Source: Actinomycetota bacterium (GTDB lineage: Bacteria; Actinomycetota; Actinomycetes; Nanopelagicales; Nanopelagicaceae). Taken from it: DNA of 21,272 bases. Positions 1 through 7,932 of this stretch are shown here, piece by piece; the first letter of the stretch is position 1, and each line of letters begins with the position of its first letter. The stretch is from NCBI GenBank assembly GCA_009703165.1, contig WLGP01000001.1:1-21272 (forward strand), written 5' to 3'. The notes beneath the pieces are model-generated. The model did not search any database. It saw nothing but the letters and a program-made list of their open reading frames with translations, and was not told where the DNA came from. A program made the position numbers and the translations under genes.

Positions 1-30
1 AGAGCGCATCTCACTTGATCAGGTGCAGGC

Positions 31-1188
31 ATGGTTAGCTCCACGTCTACTGGGTTGCTAACACTTCCTTTATCAAGCGGTACGTATCAGCTTGATTCAC
101 CAGTTGTTCTAGCTCCCATGGCTGGAATTACCAATGCACCGTTTCGCATGTTATGTCGCGAACAAGGTGCTGGCCTCTTTGTCTCTGAGATGGTGACTGC
201 TCGCGCACTCCTAGAACGTATTCCAGAGACGATGCGCATGATCGAGCCAGGTCCAGGTGAATGGCCTCGATCGATTCAGTTATATAGCGTTGATCCTCAT
301 CACATGAGTGAAGCGGTAAAGATGATCGGCCGTGAAAATTTGGCAGATCACATTGATATGAACTTTGGTTGTCCAGTACCCAAGGTCACTCGCAAGGGCG
401 GGGGAGCAGCACTTCCATATAAGCGCAAACTCTTTTCAGCAATCGTTGAGGCTGCAGTCAATGCTGCAAAACCATTTGGAATTCCTGTCACGGTAAAGAT
501 GCGTATTGGTATCGATAGCGATCACATCACTTATTTAGATGCAGCAAAATCTGCAGCAGATCTGGGCGTTGCATGGGTGGCGCTGCATGCGCGCACTGCA
601 GCACAGATGTATGAAGGTAAGGCAGATTGGTCTGCCATTTCAGCTCTCGTTGAACACCTCAAGCCAACTGGTGTACCCGCACTTGGCAACGGTGATATCT
701 GGTCGGGCGCAGATGGCGTTGCCATGATGGAGCAGACGGGGTGTGCCGGCGTTGTTGTTGGTCGAGGATGTTTAGGACGACCTTGGCTCTTTACAGATTT
801 AACACAATCTATGGCAGGTAACTCCGATCGCGTACTTCCACCGCTGCACCAGGTGCGCGAAGTGATGTTCCGCCACGGCGAGCTCATTGTTGAGTACTTT
901 GAATCAGAAGATCGCGGTTGTCGTGATCTTCGCAAACATATGGCGTGGTATCTCAAAGGCTTTAGAGTTCCCAGCGAATTACGTAGACAATTTGGAATGA
1001 TCGGTTCTTTGGCTGAGTTTCGTACCCTGTTAGATCAACTTGAAGATCAGCCATATCCCGTTGATGTTGCAGAGAAACCACGTGGTCGCACCAGTCATGG
1101 TCGTCCGCCAACGCTTCCAGATGGTTGGCTCAATGATCCAGATGAGATGATTCATTTGGATGCTGAAGATATGTTCTCGGGTGGCTAA
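31..1188 (+). CDS. dusB: tRNA-dihydrouridine synthase (DusB/Nifr3 family)
   Basis: This 385-residue flavoenzyme is expected to reduce uridines to dihydrouridine in the tRNA D-loop using FMN and NAD(P)H. The sequence shows the family signatures in order: APMAGITNAPFR (residues 28-39) in the first TIM-barrel strand, NFGCPVPK (111-118) with the probable catalytic Cys114, RKGGGAAL (121-128), Lys156 in VTVKMRIG, His186 in ALHARTA, and the FMN-phosphate binding GNGDI (219-223) and GRGCLGRPWLF (244-254). A helical tRNA-binding domain follows, and the length is normal for actinobacterial members. The ATG at 31 is preceded only by a weak AGG-type ribosome site, so the gene may belong to a transcript that starts upstream of the window. 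Its stop overlaps the next start by one base (TAATG), which indicates translational coupling. The exact Dus subfamily is less certain than the family. Confidence 0.93.
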   Translation: MVSSTSTGLLTLPLSSGTYQLDSPVVLAPMAGITNAPFRMLCREQGAGLFVSEMVTARALLERIPETMRMIEPGPGEWPRSIQLYSVDPHHMSEAVKMIGRENLADHIDMNFGCPVPKVTRKGGGAALPYKRKLFSAIVEAAVNAAKPFGIPVTVKMRIGIDSDHITYLDAAKSAADLGVAWVALHARTAAQMYEGKADWSAISALVEHLKPTGVPALGNGDIWSGADGVAMMEQTGCAGVVVGRGCLGRPWLFTDLTQSMAGNSDRVLPPLHQVREVMFRHGELIVEYFESEDRGCRDLRKHMAWYLKGFRVPSELRRQFGMIGSLAEFRTLLDQLEDQPYPVDVAEKPRGRTSHGRPPTLPDGWLNDPDEMIHLDAEDMFSGG

Positions 1189-1808
1189 TGTTTAAATTCT
1201 TCTTTCGAGCAGTAGCTCTCCTTATCGCAATCATTGTGGCAATCCCTGCCTACGCACTCTTTATGACATGGAACTCTGCTAACAATCCATCGACACGAAC
1301 AAGTGCAGATGTCATTGTGATTCCAGGAGCTGCCCAGCTTGATGGAACTCCTGGACCAGTGCTGCAAGCTCGCCTTGAGCAATCTGTCAGATTATTTCGT
1401 GCAGGTGTTGCGCCTTTGATTATCACTGTGGGTGCAGGAGCACCAGGAGATCGCACAACAGAGGCAGATTCAGGTCGTCGCTGGTTGATCAATAACGGTG
1501 TTCCACGAAGCGCTGTCGTTGCACTACCCAAGGGTCGCGATACTTTGACGCAGACAAAGGCATATGTAAAAGAGATGCGTGAGCGAAAGATAAAGATTGT
1601 TGTGATTGCAACCGATCCCTATCACTGCCAACGTTCAATGACGATGGCGCGCGATCTTGATGCAGATCCATTCTGTGCACCAGTGCCAGATGGGCCAAAT
1701 TCATTGGCAGGCTCAACAAGCCGCTATCTCATTCGTGAAGCAGGGGCATATCTTTCCTACATCACCTTAGGACGCAGAGGCATTCATCTCAGCGATCACC
1801 TAGGCTAA
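1188..1808 (+). CDS. Membrane-anchored YdcF/SanA-like protein (DUF218)
   Basis: This 206-residue protein has one N-terminal hydrophobic segment (about residues 3-26), so it should be anchored in the membrane with its domain outside. The rest is a DUF218 domain. It opens with the typical IVIPGAAQLDGTPG stretch, followed by the LxxRLEQSVRLFRAG helix, the ITVGAGAPGD turn, EADSGRRWLINNGVP, and the KGRDTLTQT and ATDPYHCQRS motifs. Relatives include E. coli SanA and YdcF, linked to envelope barrier function, but the biochemical activity of this group is poorly defined. The start codon shares a base with the dusB stop. Only four bases separate its stop from the dGTPase start, and its last codons contain the putative -10 box of that gene. 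Confidence 0.85.
   Translation: MFKFFFRAVALLIAIIVAIPAYALFMTWNSANNPSTRTSADVIVIPGAAQLDGTPGPVLQARLEQSVRLFRAGVAPLIITVGAGAPGDRTTEADSGRRWLINNGVPRSAVVALPKGRDTLTQTKAYVKEMRERKIKIVVIATDPYHCQRSMTMARDLDADPFCAPVPDGPNSLAGSTSRYLIREAGAYLSYITLGRRGIHLSDHLG
1801..1806 (+). promoter_or_regulatory. Putative -10 box (TAGGCT) for leaderless dgt transcript
   Basis: TAGGCT ends six bases before the dgt ATG, so the expected transcription start is the A of the start codon. The box lies in the last codons of the YdcF-like gene and shares one base with its stop. No clear -35 is visible. The call rests on the same box-to-start geometry recurring at other genes in the window. Confidence 0.5.
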
Positions 1809-1812
1809 GTCC

Positions 1813-3024
1813 ATGCCATATAGCCAGAGCGATCAAGAGCGGTTCCTTGATGAACCTGCCAAGCGCACAGGGCGTACAGAATTTATGCGCGATCGCGCCC
1901 GTGTTATTCACTCGGCGGCGCTGCGACGACTTGCAGCAAAGACTCAAGTGGCTGTTCCTTGGGAGAATGATTTTCAACGCACTCGTCTTTCACATTCGAT
2001 GGAGTGTGCACAGATTGGTCGCGAACTCGGTGAATCACTTGGCGCCGATCCAGATCTCCTGGAGACGGCATGTCTTTCACATGACTTAGGCCATCCACCG
2101 TTTGGCCATAACGGTGAAGAAGCACTCGCCGAAATCGCACGTGACTTTGGTGGCTTTGAAGGAAATGCGCAGAGCTTTAGATTGCTTACTCGGATAGAAG
2201 CAAAGACTGTTGATGCTCATGGAAAATCAGTTGGACTCAACCTCACTCGCGCAAGTCTTGATGCAGCGACAAAGTATCCGTGGCCGCGCAGTGTCAACCC
2301 ACGCAAATTCGGCGTCTATGACGATGATGTCGAGATCTTTAATTGGGTGCGCAAAGGCGCACCCGATGGTCGCCAATGTATTGAAGCCCAAATCATGGAT
2401 TGGTCTGATGATTGCGCTTACTCAGTTCACGATCTGGAAGATGCAATCTTTATCGGAACAGTAAAGGTCTCCGACTTTGAGAGAGATTTCGATACTTTGT
2501 ACACGCAGATGGTCACAAGTTACAAGAGTGATGCCACTAAAGATGAAGTTGCCGCAGCGCTCACACGCCTTGAATCACTTTCATGTTGGCCTCGTACCTA
2601 CGATCGCTCACATCGATCTTTGGCTCGCTTGAAGGATTCCACATCACAACTTATTGGCCGCTTTGTTCTGGCTGCAGAGATGCGTACTCGTGAAATCCAT
2701 GGCGCAGGTTCCTTGACGCGCTATGAAGCAAATCTTGAGATTCCACGTGAACAGCGCATCGAAGTTGATTTCCTTAAATCTATTGCGGGCCACTACTTAA
2801 TCAGCGCAGATGCCTCGCAAGAACGCTATGCAGGACAGCAGAAATTGATTGCAGAGCTCGTAGAGATGCTCTATGCCAAGGCCCCGGCTGCACTGGATCC
2901 GATCTTCCTCGATGATTGGGCGCTAGCCGATAACGATATTGCTCGCATGCGTGTTGTCATCGATCAGATTGCAAGCCTGACTGACCCAGGGGCATATGCC
3001 CTGCACGCTCACTTGATTGGATAG
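1813..3024 (+). CDS. dgt: Deoxyguanosinetriphosphate triphosphohydrolase-like protein
   Basis: This 403-residue HD-domain hydrolase should cleave dGTP, or other dNTPs, to the nucleoside and tripolyphosphate, which helps balance nucleotide pools. Conserved elements are the N-terminal RDRARVIHSAALRRLAAKTQV block (residues 27-46), the first HD ligand at His61 in RTRLSHSME, the His90-Asp91 pair in CLSHDLGHPPFGHNGEE, and the distal Asp in DWSDDCAYSVHDLEDA (about 196-211). All expected metal ligands of the HD site are present. Length and motif spacing fit the actinobacterial dGTPase-like family. It precedes dnaG, the standard actinobacterial arrangement. True substrate preference cannot be read from sequence. 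No Shine-Dalgarno sequence is visible, but a TAGGCT -10 box lies six bases upstream of the start. Confidence 0.93.
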   Translation: MPYSQSDQERFLDEPAKRTGRTEFMRDRARVIHSAALRRLAAKTQVAVPWENDFQRTRLSHSMECAQIGRELGESLGADPDLLETACLSHDLGHPPFGHNGEEALAEIARDFGGFEGNAQSFRLLTRIEAKTVDAHGKSVGLNLTRASLDAATKYPWPRSVNPRKFGVYDDDVEIFNWVRKGAPDGRQCIEAQIMDWSDDCAYSVHDLEDAIFIGTVKVSDFERDFDTLYTQMVTSYKSDATKDEVAAALTRLESLSCWPRTYDRSHRSLARLKDSTSQLIGRFVLAAEMRTREIHGAGSLTRYEANLEIPREQRIEVDFLKSIAGHYLISADASQERYAGQQKLIAELVEMLYAKAPAALDPIFLDDWALADNDIARMRVVIDQIASLTDPGAYALHAHLIG

Positions 3025-3027
3025 AGT
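3022..3027 (+). promoter_or_regulatory. Putative -10 box (TAGAGT) for leaderless dnaG transcript
   Basis: TAGAGT ends six bases before the dnaG ATG, placing the likely transcription start on the A of the start codon. Its first three bases are the TAG stop codon of dgt. The identical hexamer and spacing are found at the ACT-domain gene, the DnaX-like gene and the NAD(P)H-hydrate dehydratase gene. No convincing -35 is visible. Confidence 0.6.
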
Positions 3028-3033
3028 GGGGAT

Positions 3034-4872
3034 ATGGCCGGTCGCATAAAGGATGAGGATGTTCAACATATCCGCGACCATGCACCGATTGATGATGTTG
3101 TCGGTGAGTATGTTCAACTTAAATCAGCTGGCGGCGGGCAGAAGAAGGGTCTCTGTCCCTTCCATGATGAAAAGTCACCGTCGTTTCATGTAACTCCAAG
3201 TAAGGGATATTTCCACTGCTTTGGCTGCCAAACCGGTGGAGATGTCATCGCCTTCTTAATGAAGATTGATCACTTGTCATTTACCGAAACTATTGAACGT
3301 CTTGCAGATCGCATCGGTTACACACTTCGCTATGAAGAAAGTGGGAGTGCGCCATCTGGTCCTTCAGTAAATCGTTCGCGTTTAGTTGCAGCAAATGCAA
3401 TGGCGGCGACCTTCTTTCAAGAGCAGCTCAATACATCTCCTGATGCCGCACACGGTCGTGACTTACTTACCAAGCGCGGCTTTGATAAAGCTGCCTGCCA
3501 GACATTTGGTGTTGGCTATGCACCTGATTCATGGGATGCACTCACCAAACACTTGCGTGCAGCTGGATACACCATTGAAGAGCTCGAAGTTGCCGGACTT
3601 TCCAAGATGGGCGAACGCGGTCCCATCGATAAATTTAGAAATCGTCTGACATGGCCGATTCGCGATATCTCAGGTGATGTTGTTGGTTTCGGTGCTCGCA
3701 AATTGGCAAGTGATGAAGAAGATCAAGGACCTAAGTACCTCAATACATCAGAGACACCGATCTACAAAAAGAGCCAGGTTCTCTATGGCCTAGATATGGC
3801 AAAGAAAGAGATTGCCAAGAAGCGCCAGGTAGTCATTGTTGAGGGGTATACCGATGTAATGGCCGCCCACCTTGCTGGAATTACAACGGCCGTTGCAACA
3901 TGTGGAACTGCATTCGGTGCAGACCACATTCGAATCATCCGTCGCTTACTTATGGATGATGATGCTTTTAGAGGCGAAGTGATCTTTACCTTTGATGGTG
4001 ATGCGGCAGGGCAGAAAGCTGCCATGCGCGCCTTTAGTGAAGATCAGAAGTTTGTTACTCAGACCTTCGTCGCCGTTGAACCTGATGGTTTAGATCCATG
4101 CGATCTACGTCAGATCAAGGGAGATTTAGCGTTACGTGATCTCATTGCAAAGCGCGTTCCGCTCTTTGAATTTGCAATCCGCACCGAGCTCAAATTACAT
4201 AACCTTGCAACTGCTGAAGGTCGCATCAATGCGCTCAATGCAACTGCGCCACTTGTTGCCCAGATTCGAGACAAATCTCTACGTCCTGAATATTCACGAT
4301 TGCTTGCAGGATGGCTCGGCGTCGAGGTTGAGATCGTGACATCTGCTGTTGCACAGGGTGCGCGCAAGAACTCAAACGTTGTCACAGAGGTAGAGACAGA
4401 TGCAGGCGATCAATCATGGCGTCCGCATCCGCAAGAACCGCGCCTTCTGCTCGAACGTGAAGTTCTTAAGGCGCGATTGCAGATGCCTGATCTTCTCACC
4501 ACCTGGTCTGAGATTGAGTTAACTGCATTTACCCATCCTGCATACGTTGAGATGAAGCGGATCATCGATGCACATAGTTCAACGACGATGCAGATCGATG
4601 AGATCGCAGATGAACGAATGAAGACTCTCTTTACCGAACTCACCGTTGAACCAATTCGTTCAGATGGAGAAGTTTCGGCTCGATATATTGAGAGCATCGT
4701 GGCGCGCTTGCGTGAAGTCGGTATTAGTCGCGCAATTGCAGATCTCAAATCAAATCTGCAGCGCCTTAATCCCGTTGAAAACCCTGACGAGTACAACAGC
4801 GCATTTGCCTCTCTGGTTGCCCTTGAGACCACCCGCCGTGGACTTCACGAATTGGCCATAGGCTCCCTCTAG
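3034..4872 (+). CDS. dnaG: DNA primase
   Basis: This 612-residue primase synthesizes RNA primers at the replication fork. It starts with a CHC2 zinc finger using Cys41, His44, Cys62 and Cys65 (CPFHDEKSPSF and YFHCFGCQTGGD). The RNA polymerase core domain follows, then the Toprim fold with Glu270 in VIVEGYTD and the metal-binding FDGDAAG motif (Asp321, Asp323). The C-terminal portion (about 430-612) is the diverged helicase-interaction region. Length is usual for actinobacteria. It lies downstream of dgt and upstream of tRNA-Asn, as in many actinobacterial genomes. A gap of nine bases separates it from dgt. There is no clear Shine-Dalgarno sequence, but a perfectly placed TAGAGT box suggests that it has its own leaderless transcript as well as read-through from dgt. 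Confidence 0.97.
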   Translation: MAGRIKDEDVQHIRDHAPIDDVVGEYVQLKSAGGGQKKGLCPFHDEKSPSFHVTPSKGYFHCFGCQTGGDVIAFLMKIDHLSFTETIERLADRIGYTLRYEESGSAPSGPSVNRSRLVAANAMAATFFQEQLNTSPDAAHGRDLLTKRGFDKAACQTFGVGYAPDSWDALTKHLRAAGYTIEELEVAGLSKMGERGPIDKFRNRLTWPIRDISGDVVGFGARKLASDEEDQGPKYLNTSETPIYKKSQVLYGLDMAKKEIAKKRQVVIVEGYTDVMAAHLAGITTAVATCGTAFGADHIRIIRRLLMDDDAFRGEVIFTFDGDAAGQKAAMRAFSEDQKFVTQTFVAVEPDGLDPCDLRQIKGDLALRDLIAKRVPLFEFAIRTELKLHNLATAEGRINALNATAPLVAQIRDKSLRPEYSRLLAGWLGVEVEIVTSAVAQGARKNSNVVTEVETDAGDQSWRPHPQEPRLLLEREVLKARLQMPDLLTTWSEIELTAFTHPAYVEMKRIIDAHSSTTMQIDEIADERMKTLFTELTVEPIRSDGEVSARYIESIVARLREVGISRAIADLKSNLQRLNPVENPDEYNSAFASLVALETTRRGLHELAIGSL

Positions 4873-4876
4873 AGCC
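4861..4876 (+). terminator. Weak stem-loop at the dnaG stop codon
   Basis: GGCTC and GAGCC form a five-base-pair stem with a six-base loop that contains part of the dnaG stop codon. A short T-rich stretch (ATTTT, 4881-4885) follows after a few bases. It could reduce read-through into tRNA-Asn, but the stem is short and the T tract is displaced, so this is tentative. Confidence 0.25.
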
Positions 4877-4906
4877 TTCGATTTTCGCCCACCCGTCTAG
4901 GTGCGG

Positions 4907-4912
4907 TAGAGT
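4907..4912 (+). promoter_or_regulatory. Putative -10 box (TAGAGT) for tRNA-Asn
   Basis: The same TAGAGT hexamer used before several protein genes lies 16 bases upstream of the mature tRNA-Asn 5' end. This leaves room for a short 5' leader removed by RNase P. No strong -35 is seen about 17 bases upstream. Confidence 0.5.
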
Positions 4913-4928
4913 CTGCGCTCTGCACTAT

Positions 4929-5000
4929 TCCCTCATAGCTCAACGGCAGAGCAGCCGACTGTTAATCGGCAGGTTCTTGGTTCGAATCCAAGTGAGGGAG
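4929..5000 (+). tRNA. tRNA-Asn (GTT anticodon)
   Basis: A complete cloverleaf can be folded by eye. The acceptor stem is TCCCTCA (4929-4935) with TGAGGGA (4993-4999), with discriminator G at 5000. The D stem is GCTC/GAGC. The anticodon stem is GCCGA/TCGGC around loop CTGTTAA, with anticodon GTT at 4961-4963. The T stem is CTTGG/CCAAG around TTCGAAT. The CCA end is not encoded and must be added after transcription. It sits between dnaG and the HtrA-like gene. Confidence 0.97.
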
Positions 5001-5057
5001 CAATTCTTTTACAGAATGCGCCAAGCATCTTCACAGAGTAAATTCAGCATCGTCAAC

Positions 5058-5062
5058 AAGGA
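5058..5062 (+). promoter_or_regulatory. Shine-Dalgarno AAGGA deciding the htrA-like start
   Basis: AAGGA lies eight bases before the ATG at 5071 but overlaps the alternative upstream ATG at 5062. It therefore supports the 5071 start. This is one of the few genes here with a recognizable ribosome site. A possible -10 (TAAATT, 5039-5044) would give a leader of about 20 bases. Confidence 0.5.
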
Positions 5063-5070
5063 TGGTGAGC

Positions 5071-6195
5071 ATGAAAAGCATCAAGGTTAAGAGCCCAGCG
5101 GCGATCATCAGCGCATTTCTTGCAGGTGCCCTCATCGCAGGAGGCGTAGCCACAGCAGCCTCGACATCACCATCATCTGTCATCACTGCATGTGCCGATA
5201 AGCGCACAGGTGCGCTCTTTCTCTCCAGCACTGGAACATGTTCTTCGGCTCGCACACTTGTTGAAATTGGTGGCACTGGACTCAATGCCAAAGCGATCTC
5301 GGCGCTGGTTACCCCAACCGTAGTCTCGATCTCGGTGACTTCTTCACAGGGCAGCGGTACAGGATCTGGTTGGATCTACCGAAGCAACGCCAACACCAGC
5401 TTTATCGTGACAAATAATCACGTGATTGAAACTGCCGTAACAACCGGAACAATCAAAGTTGAATTTACAAATGGCGATCAGGTCAATGCAACTATCGTTG
5501 GCCGCGATCCCATGTATGACTTGGCAGTCCTATCAATCAGGTCAGGAAACCTACCTACCACCGCAATTGGAGATTCTTCCAAGGTGAGCGTGGGAGATCC
5601 AGTCCTTGCAATTGGTTCCCCTCTTGGTCTTGCAAGCACCGTTACAAGTGGAATCATCTCAGCTCTTAATCGTCCAGTAACTGCTGGAAGCGCGGGCAGC
5701 GAGTCATATGTCAATGCGATTCAGACAGATGCTGCAATCAACCCTGGAAACTCAGGTGGCGCACTCGTTGATGCACAAGGTCGCATCATCGGCGTGAACT
5801 CGGCAATCGCAACTCTCTCAAGCGGTGGAACAAGCGGTTCTATCGGTCTAGGTTTTTCTATTCCAATGAATGAAGCAAAGCGCGTCATTGATGAAATCAT
5901 CGCAACTGGAAAATCAACGCGACCAGTTCTTGGAGTCTTCTTTGATACCGCCTTCACCGGTATCGGTGCGCGTATTCAACGTTTAAGTCCTGGCGAAGGC
6001 GCTGAAAGAGCTGGTATTCCGGCAGGTTCAGTGATTCGCTCTATTGACGGTGTGAGGATTCCAGATGAAATTGCTGCGATCGTGAAGATTCGCTCATATG
6101 CTCCTGGAACACAGATCACTGTTGTTGTAGATCTTCCTAATAGCGGTGGCAGCAAGTCATTTAGGGTCACCCTCGGCACCGCTCCATCCCTGTAG
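5071..6195 (+). CDS. Secreted/membrane-anchored HtrA-like S1C serine protease with PDZ domain
   Basis: This 374-residue protease, starting at MKSIKVKS, should work outside the cytoplasmic membrane in protein quality control or processing. A basic N terminus is followed by a hydrophobic segment (about residues 9-28), which is a signal peptide or anchor. The trypsin-like domain carries the full catalytic triad: His117 in VTNNHVIE, Asp150 in DPMYDLAVL and Ser228 in NPGNSGGAL. A PDZ domain fills the C terminus (about 284-372, with GVFFDTA and AGIPAGSVIRSIDG). Between the signal and the protease is an unusual module of about 30 residues, ITACADKRTGALFL...GTC, with two cysteines that could form a disulfide. 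Members of this family are often called DegP, HtrA or PepD, and the paralog cannot be named from sequence alone. The ACT-domain gene follows, with its -10 box starting in this gene's stop codon. Confidence 0.92.
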   Translation: MKSIKVKSPAAIISAFLAGALIAGGVATAASTSPSSVITACADKRTGALFLSSTGTCSSARTLVEIGGTGLNAKAISALVTPTVVSISVTSSQGSGTGSGWIYRSNANTSFIVTNNHVIETAVTTGTIKVEFTNGDQVNATIVGRDPMYDLAVLSIRSGNLPTTAIGDSSKVSVGDPVLAIGSPLGLASTVTSGIISALNRPVTAGSAGSESYVNAIQTDAAINPGNSGGALVDAQGRIIGVNSAIATLSSGGTSGSIGLGFSIPMNEAKRVIDEIIATGKSTRPVLGVFFDTAFTGIGARIQRLSPGEGAERAGIPAGSVIRSIDGVRIPDEIAAIVKIRSYAPGTQITVVVDLPNSGGSKSFRVTLGTAPSL

Positions 6196-6198
6196 AGT
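6193..6198 (+). promoter_or_regulatory. Putative -10 box (TAGAGT) for leaderless ACT-domain gene
   Basis: TAGAGT ends six bases before the ATG at 6205, and its first three bases are the stop codon of the HtrA-like gene. The hexamer and spacing are identical to those at dnaG. No clear -35 is visible. Confidence 0.6.
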
Positions 6199-6204
6199 GC
6201 TGCC

Positions 6205-6447
6205 ATGGCGCTCTATCAACTCAAGATCTCACTTCCTGATCGTCCGGGTTCACTCGGTGCCATTGCATCTGCAATCGGTGCAGCAGGGTGCGATATCCGT
6301 TCATTGAGCGTTATGGAATCAAAGGATGGAGTTGGCTACGACGATATTCTCGTTGCAGTTCCAGGTACCGATCCCACAGATCTTGTTCAGGTTCTCTCAT
6401 CCATTGGTGGCGTTGCAGTTATCTCGATCGATCCCGTTAACTCGTAA
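6205..6447 (+). CDS. Small stand-alone ACT-domain protein
   Basis: This 80-residue protein is a single ACT domain, the small-molecule (often amino acid) sensing fold. The sequence shows the typical start LKISLPDRPGSLGAIASAI, then GCDIRSLSVMES, and a second half with DDILVAVPG and LVQVLSSIGGVAVISID, giving the beta-alpha-beta-beta-alpha-beta pattern. No catalytic domain is attached, so it may regulate an enzyme encoded elsewhere or act as a dimeric sensor. The ligand and partner are unknown. It probably shares a transcript with the photolyase gene 12 bases downstream. It has no Shine-Dalgarno sequence but a perfectly placed TAGAGT -10 box. Confidence 0.85.
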   Translation: MALYQLKISLPDRPGSLGAIASAIGAAGCDIRSLSVMESKDGVGYDDILVAVPGTDPTDLVQVLSSIGGVAVISIDPVNS

Positions 6448-6459
6448 GAGCCTCACCTC

Positions 6460-7932
6460 TTGAAGCGAATTCTCTATATTCCCTTCGACCACTTGCATCG
6501 TGGCTACGGTGTTTTAAGGACAGCATCTGCCGAGTCTGATCTCATCGTCTTTGTTGAGAGCGCGCGAATGACAACGGGCCGTCCATGGCATCCAATGCGC
6601 CTTCACTTCTTGATCTCAAGTGCGCGCCATTGTGCTGCAGCCCTGCGCGATGAGGGTTTCCAGGTTGAATACATCAAGGCCGCAACAACAATTGATGGAC
6701 TCAAAGAGGTTCAATCAGTACATGGAACTCTTCCAATTACCTGTGCCGAACCATCTTCCTTCACTCAGAGTAAAGCCCTCTCTGAATTCGGCGTTGAGTT
6801 TGTGCCCAATGATCTCTTCCTAACGCCTCGGGATCTCTTTATGCAATGGGCACAGAACCAGAAGACATTTGTGATGGAGAATTTCTATCGTGCACAACGC
6901 ATTCGCCTCGGAGTATTAGTCGATGGCAAAGATCCAGTTGGTGGTGAATGGAACTTCGATAAGGAAAATCGGCTGCCTCCTCCCAAGAATTACACCTGGC
7001 CGGAATACCTTGACTTTGCACCGGATGCCATTGATCTGGAGGTTGCCGCAGAACTTGGTATCGAGCCACCTACGCAGTGGGCGACATCTCGAGATGGCGC
7101 ACTAAGCGCGCTAGAGAATTTCATTGAGAACCACTTTGCAGAGTTTGGCCCCTATGAAGATGCGATGCCATCAGATAACTGGGCTCTCCATCACTCACTT
7201 TTAAGTCCGTATATCAACAACGGACTTTTACATCCTGCAGAGGTGGTCAAAGCTGCACTGGCAAAATTTGCAACGGGCACCATTCCGATTGCCTCATGCG
7301 AGGGATTTATTCGTCAGGTCATCGGCTGGCGTGAGTATGTCAATGGAATGTATTGGTTCTTAGGCGATGGCTATCGCGAGAATAATCAATTAGGTGCATC
7401 TCGCCCATTGTTGCCTCTCTTTAGCGATCCGAATAAGACGTCGATGAATTGCGTGAAATCGATCGTGACAGATGTAAAAGAGCGCGCCTGGGTTCACCAC
7501 ATTCCGCGCTTGATGGTCTTAAGTAATTTAGCTCTGATTACCGGTAGCAACCCGCAAGAGTTTCTCGATTGGATGCGCGAACAATTCGTTGATGCATCTG
7601 AGTGGGTAATGGTGCCAAATGTGATCGGTATGGGACTTCATGCAGATGGTGGGCAGATGATGACAAAGCCATATGCAGCAGGAGGTGCCTACATCTCGCG
7701 TATGAGCACATATTGCAAAGGGTGTGCCTACAACCCTAAATTGCGAGTGGGAGAGAACGCTTGTCCATTTACAACGTTGTACTGGGATTTTCTCGATCGT
7801 CACCGCGCAGAGTTTGTAAAGAACCATCGCATGAGCCAACAAGTCTTTGGCCTTAATCGTTTATCTGATCTGGGCGAACTTAAAGAGCGTGCCCGTGATG
7901 TATTAGAAGGTTTAGATCGCGGAGTGATCTAG
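6460..7932 (+). CDS. Iron-sulfur cryptochrome/photolyase, prokaryotic (6-4) photolyase type
   Basis: This 490-residue protein belongs to the FeS-BCP/CryPro branch (deoxyribodipyrimidine photolyase-related proteins), which repair (6-4) photoproducts with FAD and carry a 4Fe-4S cluster. Four cysteines, Cys331, Cys419, Cys422 and Cys435, have the spacing 88-3-13, which matches my recollection of the cluster ligands in Agrobacterium PhrB. A His-His pair (His346-His347, RAWVHHIPRL) sits 15-16 residues after the first cysteine, as in PhrB, where it is linked to (6-4) repair. VIGWREYVNGMYW and the EWVMVPNVIGMG stretch are typical of the FAD-binding domain. Translation appears to begin at TTG (MKRILYIPFD), since the homologous N terminus starts there and no ATG is close. 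Its last 21 bases overlap galK on the other strand. It suits a sunlit-water lifestyle. Confidence 0.92.
   Translation: MKRILYIPFDHLHRGYGVLRTASAESDLIVFVESARMTTGRPWHPMRLHFLISSARHCAAALRDEGFQVEYIKAATTIDGLKEVQSVHGTLPITCAEPSSFTQSKALSEFGVEFVPNDLFLTPRDLFMQWAQNQKTFVMENFYRAQRIRLGVLVDGKDPVGGEWNFDKENRLPPPKNYTWPEYLDFAPDAIDLEVAAELGIEPPTQWATSRDGALSALENFIENHFAEFGPYEDAMPSDNWALHHSLLSPYINNGLLHPAEVVKAALAKFATGTIPIASCEGFIRQVIGWREYVNGMYWFLGDGYRENNQLGASRPLLPLFSDPNKTSMNCVKSIVTDVKERAWVHHIPRLMVLSNLALITGSNPQEFLDWMREQFVDASEWVMVPNVIGMGLHADGGQMMTKPYAAGGAYISRMSTYCKGCAYNPKLRVGENACPFTTLYWDFLDRHRAEFVKNHRMSQQVFGLNRLSDLGELKERARDVLEGLDRGVI

Noticed and set aside
531..956. Long minus-strand frames inside dusB and similar shadow frames in other genes
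   Set aside because: They lie fully inside well-supported genes and translate to low-complexity Ser/Arg-rich sequence with no recognisable motifs, as expected of antisense frames.
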